The translations under genes were made by a program, and so were the position numbers. From assembly GCF_030124175.1 (NCBI RefSeq), contig NZ_JASKMT010000028.1:1-64000 (forward strand): 64,000 nt of DNA. Reading direction: 5' to 3'. Shown piece by piece: positions 25,419 to 32,611 of the stretch (positions are counted from its first letter, which is position 1; each line of letters opens with the position of its first letter). The stretch is from Streptomyces sp. 549 (GTDB taxonomy: Bacteria; Actinomycetota; Actinomycetes; Streptomycetales; Streptomycetaceae). Under the pieces are notes generated by a model. The model saw nothing but the letters and a program-made list of their open reading frames with translations. It searched no databases and had not been told where the DNA came from.

Positions 25419-28292
25419 CTACTTGGCCGCCGCCTTCTTCGCCGCCGCCTTCTTCGCCGGGGCCTTCGCGGCGGCCTTCTTGGCGGTGGCGGTCTTCGCG
25501 GCGGTGGCCTTGGTGGCGGTGGCCTTCGTCGCCGAGGCCGCCTTCTTGGCCGTGGTCTTCTTCGCCGCGGTCTTCTTGGCGGCCGTCTTCTTCGCCGGGG
25601 CCTTCTTGGCGGTCTTCTTCACCGGACCCTTGGCGCGCTTCTCCGCGAGCAGTTCGAATCCGCGCTCGGGCGTCAGGCTCTCGACCTCGTCGTCCCGGCG
25701 CAGGGTCGCGTTGGTCTCCCCGTCGGTGACGTACGGGCCGAAGCGGCCGTCCTTGACGACCACCGGGCGGTCGTTCGTCGGGTCGTTGCCCAGCTCCTTC
25801 AGCGGCGGCTTGGCCGCGGCCCGGCCGCGCTGCTTGGGCTGCGCGTAGATGGCCTGGGCCTGTTCGAGCGTGATGGTGAACAGCTGCTCCTCGTTCTCCA
25901 GCGAACGGGAGTCGGTGCCCTTCTTCAGGTACGGGCCGTAGCGCCCGTTCTGCGCGGTGATCTCCGCACCGGTCTCCGGGTCGGCGCCGACCACCCGAGG
26001 CAGCGACAGCAGCCGCAGCGCGTCCTCCAGCGTGACCGTGTCCAGCGACATCGACTTGAACAGCGAGGCGGTGCGCGGCTTGACGGCGTTCTTGCCGGTC
26101 TTCGGCGTGCCCTCGGGCAGCACCTCCGTCACGTACGGGCCGTAGCGGCCGTCGCGGGCGATGACCGGGCGTCCCGTCTCCGGGTCGCTGCCCAGCTCGA
26201 AGTCGCCGCTGGGCTTCGCCAGCAACTCCTCGGCGAGCTGGACGGTCAGCTCGTCCGGCGGCAGATCGTCGGGCACGTCGGCCCGCTGGCCGGTCTCGCC
26301 CTCGGGGCCGGGACGCTCGACGTAGGGCCCGTAGCGGCCGACGCGCAGCATGATGCCGTCGCCCACCGGGAAGGACGAGACGCCCTTGGCGTCGATCGCA
26401 CCGAGGTCGGAGACCAGTTCCTTCAGGCCGCCGAGGTGGTCGCCGTCGCCGTTGCCGGCCTTCGCGGCGCCGCCCGCCTCCCCCTGGCCGAAGTAGAAGG
26501 TCCGCAGCCACGGCACGGACTCCGCGGCGCCCCGGGCGATGCGGTCGAGGTCGTCCTCCATCTGCGCGGTGAAGTCGTAGTCGACGAGCCGGCCGAAGTG
26601 CTTCTCCAGCAGGCCGACCACCGCGAACGACAGGAAGGACGGCACCAGCGCGGTGCCCTTCTTGAAGACGTAGCGGCGGTCCAGGATCGTGCCGATGATC
26701 GACGCGTACGTCGACGGGCGGCCGATCTCCCGCTCCTCCAGCTCCTTCACCAGCGTGGCCTCGGTGTAGCGGGCCGGCGGCTTGGTGGCGTGGCCGTCGA
26801 CGCTCAGCTCCTCGGAGCGCAGTGCGTCGCCCTCGCTGACCTGCGGCAGCCGGCGCTCGCGGTCGTCGAGTTCGGCGTTGGGGTCGTCGGCGCCCTCGAC
26901 GTAGGCCTTCATGAAGCCGTGGAAGGTGATCATCTTGCCGGACGCGGAGAACTCGGTGTCCCGCCCGTCCGCGGACCGTCCGCCGACCTTCACCGTCACC
27001 GACTGGCCGGTGGCGTCCTTCATCTGGGAGGCAACCGTCCGCTTCCAGATCAGCTCGTACAGCCGGAACTGGTCGCCGGTGAGGCCGGTCTCGGCCGGGG
27101 TGCGGAAGCGGTCGCCGGAGGGGCGTACCGCCTCGTGCGCCTCCTGCGCGTTCTTGACCTTGCCCGCGTAGGACCGCGGCTTGTCCGGCAGGTACTCGGC
27201 GCCGTACAGCTGCGTCACCTGGGCACGGGCCGCGGAGACGGCCGTGTCGGACAGCGTCGTGGAGTCCGTACGCATGTAGGTGATGAAGCCGTTCTCGTAC
27301 AGCTTCTGCGCCACCTGCATGGTGACCTTGGCGCCGAAGCCGAGCTTGCGGGACGCCTCCTGCTGGAGCGTGGTGGTACGGAACGGCGCGTAGGGCGAGC
27401 GGCGGTAGGGCTTGGACTCCACCGAGCGCACGGCGAAGTCGGTGCTCTCCAGCGCGGCGGCCAGAGCCCTCGCGTTCTGCTCGTCCAGGTGCAGCAGCTG
27501 CTCGCCGCTGCGCGGCGTCTTGAGCACGCCGTCCGGACCGAAGTCGCGGCCCTGCGCCACCCGGCGGCCGTCGACGGCGGTGAGACGGGCGGTCAGCGAG
27601 TCCGGGTCGGAGGCGTCCCCCGCCCGGCCCGTGCGGAACACGCCGGTGAGGTCCCAGTACTCGGCGGAGCGGAACGCGATGCGCTCGCGCTCCCGCTCGA
27701 CGACGAGCCGGGTCGCCACCGACTGCACGCGGCCCGCCGACAGCCGCGGCATGACCTTCTTCCACAGCACCGGGGAGACCTCGTAGCCGTAGAGCCGGTC
27801 GAGGATGCGGCGGGTCTCCTGCGCGTCGACGAGTTTCTGGTCGAGTTCGCGGGTGTTGTTGACGGCGTCGCGGATGGCGTCCTTGGTGATCTCGTTGAAG
27901 ACCATCCGGCGCACCGGGACCTTCGGCTTCAGCACCTCCTGGAGATGCCAGGCGATCGCCTCGCCCTCGCGGTCCTCATCGGTTGCGAGAAAGAGCTCGT
28001 CGGATTCCGCGAGCAGCTGCTTCAGCTTCTTGACCTGGTCGCGTTTGTCGCTGTTCACGACGTACAGCGGCTCGAAATCGTGGTCGACGTTCACCCCGAG
28101 GCGGGCCCAGGACTCACCCTTGTACTTGGCGGGAACCTCGGCGGCGCCGTTCGGCAGGTCGCGGATGTGCCCGACACTCGCCTCGACGACATAGCCAGGG
28201 CCGAGGTAGCCCTTGATCGTCTTCGCTTTGGCGGGGGACTCGACGATCACGAGTCGGCGTCCGCCGTGCGCGGATTCGCTGGTCGGGGACAA
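25419..28292 (-). CDS. topA: DNA topoisomerase I with Lys/Ala-rich tail
   Basis: A 957-residue type IA topoisomerase that relaxes negative supercoils. TOPRIM domain at the start (RRLVIVESPAKAKTIKGYLG; acidic residues in ATDEDREGEAIAWHL), active-site Tyr near residue 336 in ITYMRTDSTTLS, and the GRVQSVATRL strand. Instead of zinc fingers it ends in actinobacterial C-terminal repeats with GRYGPYV / GRFGPYV motifs, then about 60 residues of Lys-Ala repeats (KKTAAKKTAAKK type), known in Streptomyces TopA to raise processivity and DNA binding. The start is taken as TTG 28292 (SPTSES follows, as in relatives); no ATG or GTG fits better. Essential housekeeping gene. Confidence 0.93.
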   Translation of the reverse strand: MSPTSESAHGGRRLVIVESPAKAKTIKGYLGPGYVVEASVGHIRDLPNGAAEVPAKYKGESWARLGVNVDHDFEPLYVVNSDKRDQVKKLKQLLAESDELFLATDEDREGEAIAWHLQEVLKPKVPVRRMVFNEITKDAIRDAVNNTRELDQKLVDAQETRRILDRLYGYEVSPVLWKKVMPRLSAGRVQSVATRLVVERERERIAFRSAEYWDLTGVFRTGRAGDASDPDSLTARLTAVDGRRVAQGRDFGPDGVLKTPRSGEQLLHLDEQNARALAAALESTDFAVRSVESKPYRRSPYAPFRTTTLQQEASRKLGFGAKVTMQVAQKLYENGFITYMRTDSTTLSDTAVSAARAQVTQLYGAEYLPDKPRSYAGKVKNAQEAHEAVRPSGDRFRTPAETGLTGDQFRLYELIWKRTVASQMKDATGQSVTVKVGGRSADGRDTEFSASGKMITFHGFMKAYVEGADDPNAELDDRERRLPQVSEGDALRSEELSVDGHATKPPARYTEATLVKELEEREIGRPSTYASIIGTILDRRYVFKKGTALVPSFLSFAVVGLLEKHFGRLVDYDFTAQMEDDLDRIARGAAESVPWLRTFYFGQGEAGGAAKAGNGDGDHLGGLKELVSDLGAIDAKGVSSFPVGDGIMLRVGRYGPYVERPGPEGETGQRADVPDDLPPDELTVQLAEELLAKPSGDFELGSDPETGRPVIARDGRYGPYVTEVLPEGTPKTGKNAVKPRTASLFKSMSLDTVTLEDALRLLSLPRVVGADPETGAEITAQNGRYGPYLKKGTDSRSLENEEQLFTITLEQAQAIYAQPKQRGRAAAKPPLKELGNDPTNDRPVVVKDGRFGPYVTDGETNATLRRDDEVESLTPERGFELLAEKRAKGPVKKTAKKAPAKKTAAKKTAAKKTTAKKAASATKATATKATAAKTATAKKAAAKAPAKKAAAKKAAAK

Positions 28293-28344
28293 CTTCTCGC
28301 TCTTCTCTCCGGTCGACTGTCGCGCTCGGTGCGTTGCGCTGACG

Positions 28345-28381
28345 CTGCGGAGTGTGACGGTACCTCCCGGCACTCTGTCAA
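28345..28381 (-). promoter_or_regulatory. Candidate topA promoter
   Basis: A perfect TTGACA -35 hexamer (minus strand, 28381-28376) lies about 85 bp before the topA start in the only AT-richer stretch. No good -10 is found at 17 bp; weak TACCGT appears at 13 bp spacing. topA promoters in Streptomyces respond to supercoiling, and odd spacing could contribute, which is inference. Confidence 0.35.
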
Positions 28382-28502
28382 ACGGAAAAACTCCGCAACG
28401 CCACTCGAACGGTAACCCGACAACCGCCATTCCTGCCGCCCGGCGGCGGCTGGCAGTATGTCTGAGCAATTGATGTCCCATCTCACATCCCGGGGGAACA
28501 CC

Positions 28503-28943
28503 GTGTCCGACCCGCAGCAGAATCCCTACAGCGGCCAGCCCGGACAGCCGGGCCAGAACCCCTACGAGCAGCACGGCCACCAGGGCTACGGCCAGCCGGG
28601 ACAGCAGCCGTACGGGCAGCCCGGTCAGCCCGGTCAGCCGGCCTACGGCTACCCGCAGCAGCCCCCGCCCGGCCCCGGCATGTACGGAGCCAACCCGCAG
28701 GCCCCCTACGGCTACGACCCGTACGGGCGCCCCTATTCGGACAAGTCCAAGATCGTCGCCGGCGTGTTGCAGCTGTTCATCGGCACGCTGGGCATCGGAC
28801 GCTTCTACACCGGCCACATCGGCATCGGCGTCGCACAGCTGCTGACCTGCGGCGGCCTGGGCATCTGGGCCCTGGTCGACGGCATCATCTTCCTGGTCAG
28901 CGACGACCGCACGGACGCCGAGGGCCGACTGCTGAGGAGCTGA
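28503..28943 (+). CDS. TM2 domain membrane protein with QPG-rich N-terminus
   Basis: A 146-residue protein. Residues 1-80 are Gln/Pro/Gly/Tyr repeats (GQPGQPGQ, YGQPGQ types). Residues 82-135 are a TM2 domain: SDKSKIVAGVLQLFIG, then GRFYTGHIGIGVAQLL, then GLGIWALVDGIIFLV with the typical DD after the second helix. GTG 28503 follows GGGGGAA. TM2 proteins are two-helix membrane proteins of poorly known function. First in a cluster with a DUF2752 protein and a second TM2 protein. Confidence 0.88.
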   Translation: MSDPQQNPYSGQPGQPGQNPYEQHGHQGYGQPGQQPYGQPGQPGQPAYGYPQQPPPGPGMYGANPQAPYGYDPYGRPYSDKSKIVAGVLQLFIGTLGIGRFYTGHIGIGVAQLLTCGGLGIWALVDGIIFLVSDDRTDAEGRLLRS

Positions 28944-28944
28944 G

Positions 28945-29358
28945 ATGAAGGCCGCCGCGCGCCGGGGCGACGCCCCACGGGTCCATCCGGCCGTGGCACC
29001 GCTCGCCGCCCTGGCCGCCTCGGCGGCGGGCGCGGTGTACCTGTGGGGCACCGACCCGCACCAGCCGGGGCAGCTGCTGCCGCGCTGCCCGGTGAACTGG
29101 GCCACCGGGCTGCTCTGCCCCGCCTGCGGCGGCACCCGGATGGCGTACGACCTGCTGCACGGGGACGTGGCCGCCGCGTTCGCCGACAACGCCGTGCTGC
29201 TCGTGCTCGGCGTCCCGCTGGCCGCCTGGCTGGGCGGCCGGTGGCTCGTCGAGGGACTGCGCGGGCGCCGCTACCGGCCCGCGATCGGCACGCGCGGCGT
29301 CGGCGCCATCCTCGGCATTGCCCTCGTCTGGGTGCTTGTGCGCAACTTGTCCGGCTGA
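28945..29358 (+). CDS. DUF2752 membrane protein
   Basis: A 137-residue protein with about three hydrophobic helices and the family hallmark CPACGGTRMAYDLLHGDVAAAF at about residues 56-77, where the CxxCGxTR motif may bind metal. It starts at the ATG one base after the TM2 gene stop, so it is coupled to it. DUF2752 and TM2 genes often travel together in actinomycetes; function unknown. Confidence 0.88.
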   Translation: MKAAARRGDAPRVHPAVAPLAALAASAAGAVYLWGTDPHQPGQLLPRCPVNWATGLLCPACGGTRMAYDLLHGDVAAAFADNAVLLVLGVPLAAWLGGRWLVEGLRGRRYRPAIGTRGVGAILGIALVWVLVRNLSG

Positions 29359-29489
29359 CGCAGGTCACTTTTCGGCCACAGCTCTGCGGAACACCGCAAC
29401 CTCCGGGCGCCCTGCAGGGTCATGTCAGCGCCGTGCAGCAGCACGGCACTTGACGGTACGCGAAGTACCCGCGCAGAGGAGCCCGACCC

Positions 29490-29735
29490 GTGTCCTACCC
29501 CGCCACCGCCCCGAACGGCCAGCCCTACTCCGACAAGTCGAAGATCGTGGCCGGCGTGCTGCAGCTCGTCCTCGGCGTGCTGGGCGTCGGACGGTTCTAC
29601 ACCGGCCACATCGGCATGGGCGTCGCCCAGCTGCTGACCTGCGGCGGCCTGGGCATCTGGTCCCTCGTCGACGGCATCCTGTTCCTGGTCAGCAACGACC
29701 GCACCGACTCGGAGGGCCGCCCGCTGCGCGGCTGA
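29490..29735 (+). CDS. TM2 domain membrane protein, short paralogue
   Basis: An 81-residue paralogue of the first TM2 protein. From YSDKSKIVAGVLQL to the end (about 65 residues) the two are nearly identical, but this copy lacks the Gln/Pro/Gly N-terminus, having only about 12 residues ahead. Start GTG 29490. A 130-bp gap to the DUF2752 gene suggests its own promoter. Local duplication is the likely origin. Confidence 0.88.
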   Translation: MSYPATAPNGQPYSDKSKIVAGVLQLVLGVLGVGRFYTGHIGMGVAQLLTCGGLGIWSLVDGILFLVSNDRTDSEGRPLRG

Positions 29736-29747
29736 CACCGGGCAGAG

Positions 29748-29787
29748 CGGCGGTGGCCCGGGCCATAGGCATCCGGTGCCACCGCCG
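29748..29787. terminator. Hairpin between convergent TM2 and small membrane protein genes
   Basis: Perfect 10-bp arms CGGCGGTGGC / GCCACCGCCG around a 20-nt spacer, 12 nt after the TM2 stop. Confidence 0.7.
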
Positions 29788-29788
29788 T

Positions 29789-29992
29789 TCACCCACTGTG
29801 CCTCATCAGCAGCCACATCCCGCACGTGAGATAGCCCACCCCGAACGCCGCGGCGAGCACGGCCGCAGCCGCCGGACGCTCCACCACGGCCACCGGCTCG
29901 CCCCGGCGGACCCTCACCGCGGTCCACAGCAGCAGGCCGGCGCCGAACGACGCGCAGACCACCCCGGCGAAGACAGCGGGTGCGTATTCCAT
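29789..29992 (-). CDS. Small two-helix membrane protein
   Basis: A 67-residue protein from ATG 29992 (MEYAPAVFAGVVCASFGAG) with two hydrophobic helices separated by a short RRGEPVAVVERP loop and ending LLMRHSG. No family recognised. Coding support is moderate: length, two clear helices and position directly against the terminator. Confidence 0.5.
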   Translation of the reverse strand: MEYAPAVFAGVVCASFGAGLLLWTAVRVRRGEPVAVVERPAAAAVLAAAFGVGYLTCGMWLLMRHSG

Positions 29993-30129
29993 GCCGCGGA
30001 GCCTGGCGGCGCCGGGCGGCGGCCACCGCACCCGCGGACGACCGCCGGGCGAACGGCGGGTGAACGCCTGCCCGGCGAGCGGCCGGCGCGAGCGGCGCCA
30101 GCCCCCGGCGCACGAGCGGCCTCAGCCTC

Positions 30130-30193
30130 CCGGGGTGCGTCGGGGTGCGCCGGCTCCGGGGTGCGCCGACTCCGGGGTGCGCCGACTCCGGGG
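30130..30193. repeat. 16-bp tandem repeats (CGGGGTGCGCCGACTC)
   Basis: About three and a half imperfect copies of a 16-bp unit abut the 3' end of the methyltransferase gene, with no gap to its stop codon. The remaining part of the gap (29993-30129) holds nothing recognisable. Confidence 0.8.
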
Positions 30194-31714
30194 TCAGGGG
30201 TTGTGCGGGATCAGGAAGCCCTGCTCCACGAGCAGCCGGATGGCCTGCGGCGTCCGGTCGCGCAGCTGGACGGCGTCGTCACCGACCAGCTGGGCGATGG
30301 CGTCCAGGATGCGCCCCGCCGTCAGCGTGCCGTCGCAGACCCCGGCGAAGCCGGCGCCCACGGTGTCCACCCGCGTGGCGCGTCGCATGCCGCGCTGCTG
30401 GCGCAGCACCACGTGCTCGGGGTCCTCCGCGCCGGGCGGCCCGACCTGCTCCTGCACGACCCCCTCCGCGAGCTGGAAGCGCGTGTCCAGCAGCGCCGCG
30501 TCGTCGCAGCGGTGCAGGAAGTCCTGCCGGGCGAAGTGCTCGCGGACGGTCTCCCCGAGGGGCTGCTCCACTGGGTGCGTCCACTCCTCGACCGTGCAGT
30601 GCGGCACCTCGGAACCGGACTTTCGCAGCGTGATCCAGCCGAAGCCGACCGCCTGGGTGCCGCGCCTCTCGAAGGCGTCCAGCCACGCGTCGTAGCGGGC
30701 CGTGTAGGCGCCCGGGTCACCGCGGTGGTCACCGCCGTCGCGCAACCACAGCTCGGTGTACTGGGTGACGTCCTGCACCTCGCGCTGCACGATCCACGCG
30801 TCGCAGCCGCGCGGCACCCACGAGCGCAGCCGCTCGTGCCAGTCCTCAGCGTCGTTTAGCTGCCAGTTGGCGAGCAGCTGGCAGTAGCCGCCGTCCGCGA
30901 GGTGGTCGGCGGCGTTCTCGACCAGGGCGCGGCACAGGTCGTCCCCGCGCATGCCGGCCTCGCGGTAGGTGAGCCGCTCCTCACCGAGCCCTTCGGGGGA
31001 GATGACGAACGGCGGGTTGGAGACGATCAGGTCGTACGGGGCGTCCTGCGCGACCGGCTCGAACAACGAGCCCCGGCGCAGGTCGGCGGCGGGCGCGCCG
31101 GACAGCGCGAGCGTCAGCTCGGCGAAGTGCAGCGCACGCGGGTTGACGTCCGTGGCGGTGACGTGGGTGGCGTGTTGCGCGGCGTGCAGGGCCTGGATGC
31201 CCGAGCCGGTGCCGATGTCCAGTGCCCGGCCGACCGGGGTGCGCACCGCCAGCCCGGCGAGCGTCGTGGACGCCCCGCCCACCCCGAGCACGATGTCGGC
31301 CCGCCGGTCGGCGACCCCGGCCGCCCCGCCCACCGCGCACCCCAGGTCGGACACCACCCACCAGTCCTCACCGGCGGGGCCGCTGTACGGCCTGATGTCG
31401 ACGGTGGCCCGGACGTCGCCGTTCGCGGTCGCCCGCAGCCAGCCGTCCACCAGGGCGTCGTCGACCGGCAGCGCGGCGTGCGCCCGCGCACGGGAGACGG
31501 GCCGCTGGAGCAGGAACAGCCGCACCAGGGTCTCCAGCGGCCCGTCGCCGCGGGTGGCGCGGACGGCCGGAACCGTCTCGCTGCGGGCGAGGGCGGCATA
31601 GGCGGGGGCGCCGAGCAGCTCCAGCAGCCCGTCGGCGGTGAAGCCGACAGTCTGCAGGGACTCGCGCAGCCGGGGCGTGCCGGCGCTGTTGACGGTGGGC
31701 AGGTGCATGGTCAC
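30194..31714 (-). CDS. Class I SAM-dependent methyltransferase (HemK/RlmG-like)
   Basis: A 506-residue protein with an all-helical N-terminal region of about 140 residues and a methyltransferase domain in the middle: GRALDIGTGSGIQALHAAQHATHV (about 165-188), then VSNPPFVISPEGLGEERL (about 230-247). The NPPF motif marks N- or C-methylation of a planar amide or base, as in HemK (release factor Gln) or 16S/23S rRNA guanine methyltransferases. The C-terminal about 150 residues are specific to actinobacterial members. Conserved beside topA in Streptomyces (recalled). Substrate not proven. Confidence 0.85.
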   Translation of the reverse strand: MTMHLPTVNSAGTPRLRESLQTVGFTADGLLELLGAPAYAALARSETVPAVRATRGDGPLETLVRLFLLQRPVSRARAHAALPVDDALVDGWLRATANGDVRATVDIRPYSGPAGEDWWVVSDLGCAVGGAAGVADRRADIVLGVGGASTTLAGLAVRTPVGRALDIGTGSGIQALHAAQHATHVTATDVNPRALHFAELTLALSGAPAADLRRGSLFEPVAQDAPYDLIVSNPPFVISPEGLGEERLTYREAGMRGDDLCRALVENAADHLADGGYCQLLANWQLNDAEDWHERLRSWVPRGCDAWIVQREVQDVTQYTELWLRDGGDHRGDPGAYTARYDAWLDAFERRGTQAVGFGWITLRKSGSEVPHCTVEEWTHPVEQPLGETVREHFARQDFLHRCDDAALLDTRFQLAEGVVQEQVGPPGAEDPEHVVLRQQRGMRRATRVDTVGAGFAGVCDGTLTAGRILDAIAQLVGDDAVQLRDRTPQAIRLLVEQGFLIPHNP

Positions 31715-31800
31715 CCGACCATTGTGGCGGGTGCCGCCCGGCGGCTCCTGTTGTGGGGTCGGGCGTGGCGGGGTGGGGCGTCGGCAGGGGCGGGGGGAAG

Positions 31801-32376
31801 TCAGGCGGCGGAGGGGCTGGCCTCGCCCGGACCGGGCTTCCTGCAGCCGTCCTGCTCCGCCATGGCCTTGCCCAGGTCACCGGACTGGAGCTTGTTGATT
31901 GCCTGGTCGCCGCTCTTGCCGAGCGTCTTGAGGTCGTCGGCGATCTCCTTCAGATCGTCGGCGAACTCCGCCCGGTCCTTGGGGTCCATGCCGTCGATCT
32001 TCTCCTTCAGGCCGGTGTAGGAGGCCGAGATGCCGTTGAGCTCCTTCACCGCGTCCTTCCGCAGCGTCTCGCCCTCCTCGACCGGCGGCTCGCCGGCCTT
32101 GTCGACGGCGACGGCCAGCGACTTGTACGCCTCGGAGATCTGCTGGAAGGCCGCGGAGTCCGCCTTCTGCACGTCCTCGGAGGAGCTGTCCTTGTCGCTG
32201 TGCTCGGAGATCGAGGTGTTGGCGTCCTGGATCTTCTTGACCTGCGGCTGCAGCTGGTCGCAGACCTTCTTGGCCCAGGACCGGGCCTTCTCGTCGCTGT
32301 CGTCGCTACTGCACCCGGTCAGCGCCAGAGCGAGTACCGCACCGCCGCTGAGCGCCGAAGCAAGCTTCCTGTTCAC
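31801..32376 (-). CDS. Small secreted lipoprotein, helical
   Basis: A 191-residue lipoprotein from GTG 32376 (NRKLASALSGGAVLALALTGCSSD; lipobox LTGC) with GGGACGG upstream. The mature part is almost wholly alpha-helical and acidic, with recurrent KxxQxAN and EEGETLRKDAVKEL-type helices, and a single late Cys in DGCRKPG. Function unknown. It reads away from hppA with the same orientation, 235 bp downstream of it. Confidence 0.82.
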   Translation of the reverse strand: MNRKLASALSGGAVLALALTGCSSDDSDEKARSWAKKVCDQLQPQVKKIQDANTSISEHSDKDSSSEDVQKADSAAFQQISEAYKSLAVAVDKAGEPPVEEGETLRKDAVKELNGISASYTGLKEKIDGMDPKDRAEFADDLKEIADDLKTLGKSGDQAINKLQSGDLGKAMAEQDGCRKPGPGEASPSAA

Positions 32377-32611
32377 CGGATCCGTCCCTTCGTGGCTACC
32401 CGGCCGGAAGATACACGCCATCGGTGCGTCAACGACGAGCCGGGCGATCCACTCGGCGCTTTTTGTGACGCAATCCACCATCTGTACCAAGGGAGACGGG
32501 GACCGTCTCACACAGGGCGCACCGAGACCCGGACGCCCGGACGGGTGACACACCGGGGTGCGCCACCCGTCCGTTCGCGGCACTTACGGGCCGCCGCGTC
32601 CCGGCCGTCCC

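Noticed and set aside
23235..28415. Very long open frame on the plus strand (over 1700 codons)
   Set aside because: It is antisense to tmk and topA, whose motifs are clear. Its translation is Arg/Gly/Gln-rich noise, the usual result of GC-rich third positions.
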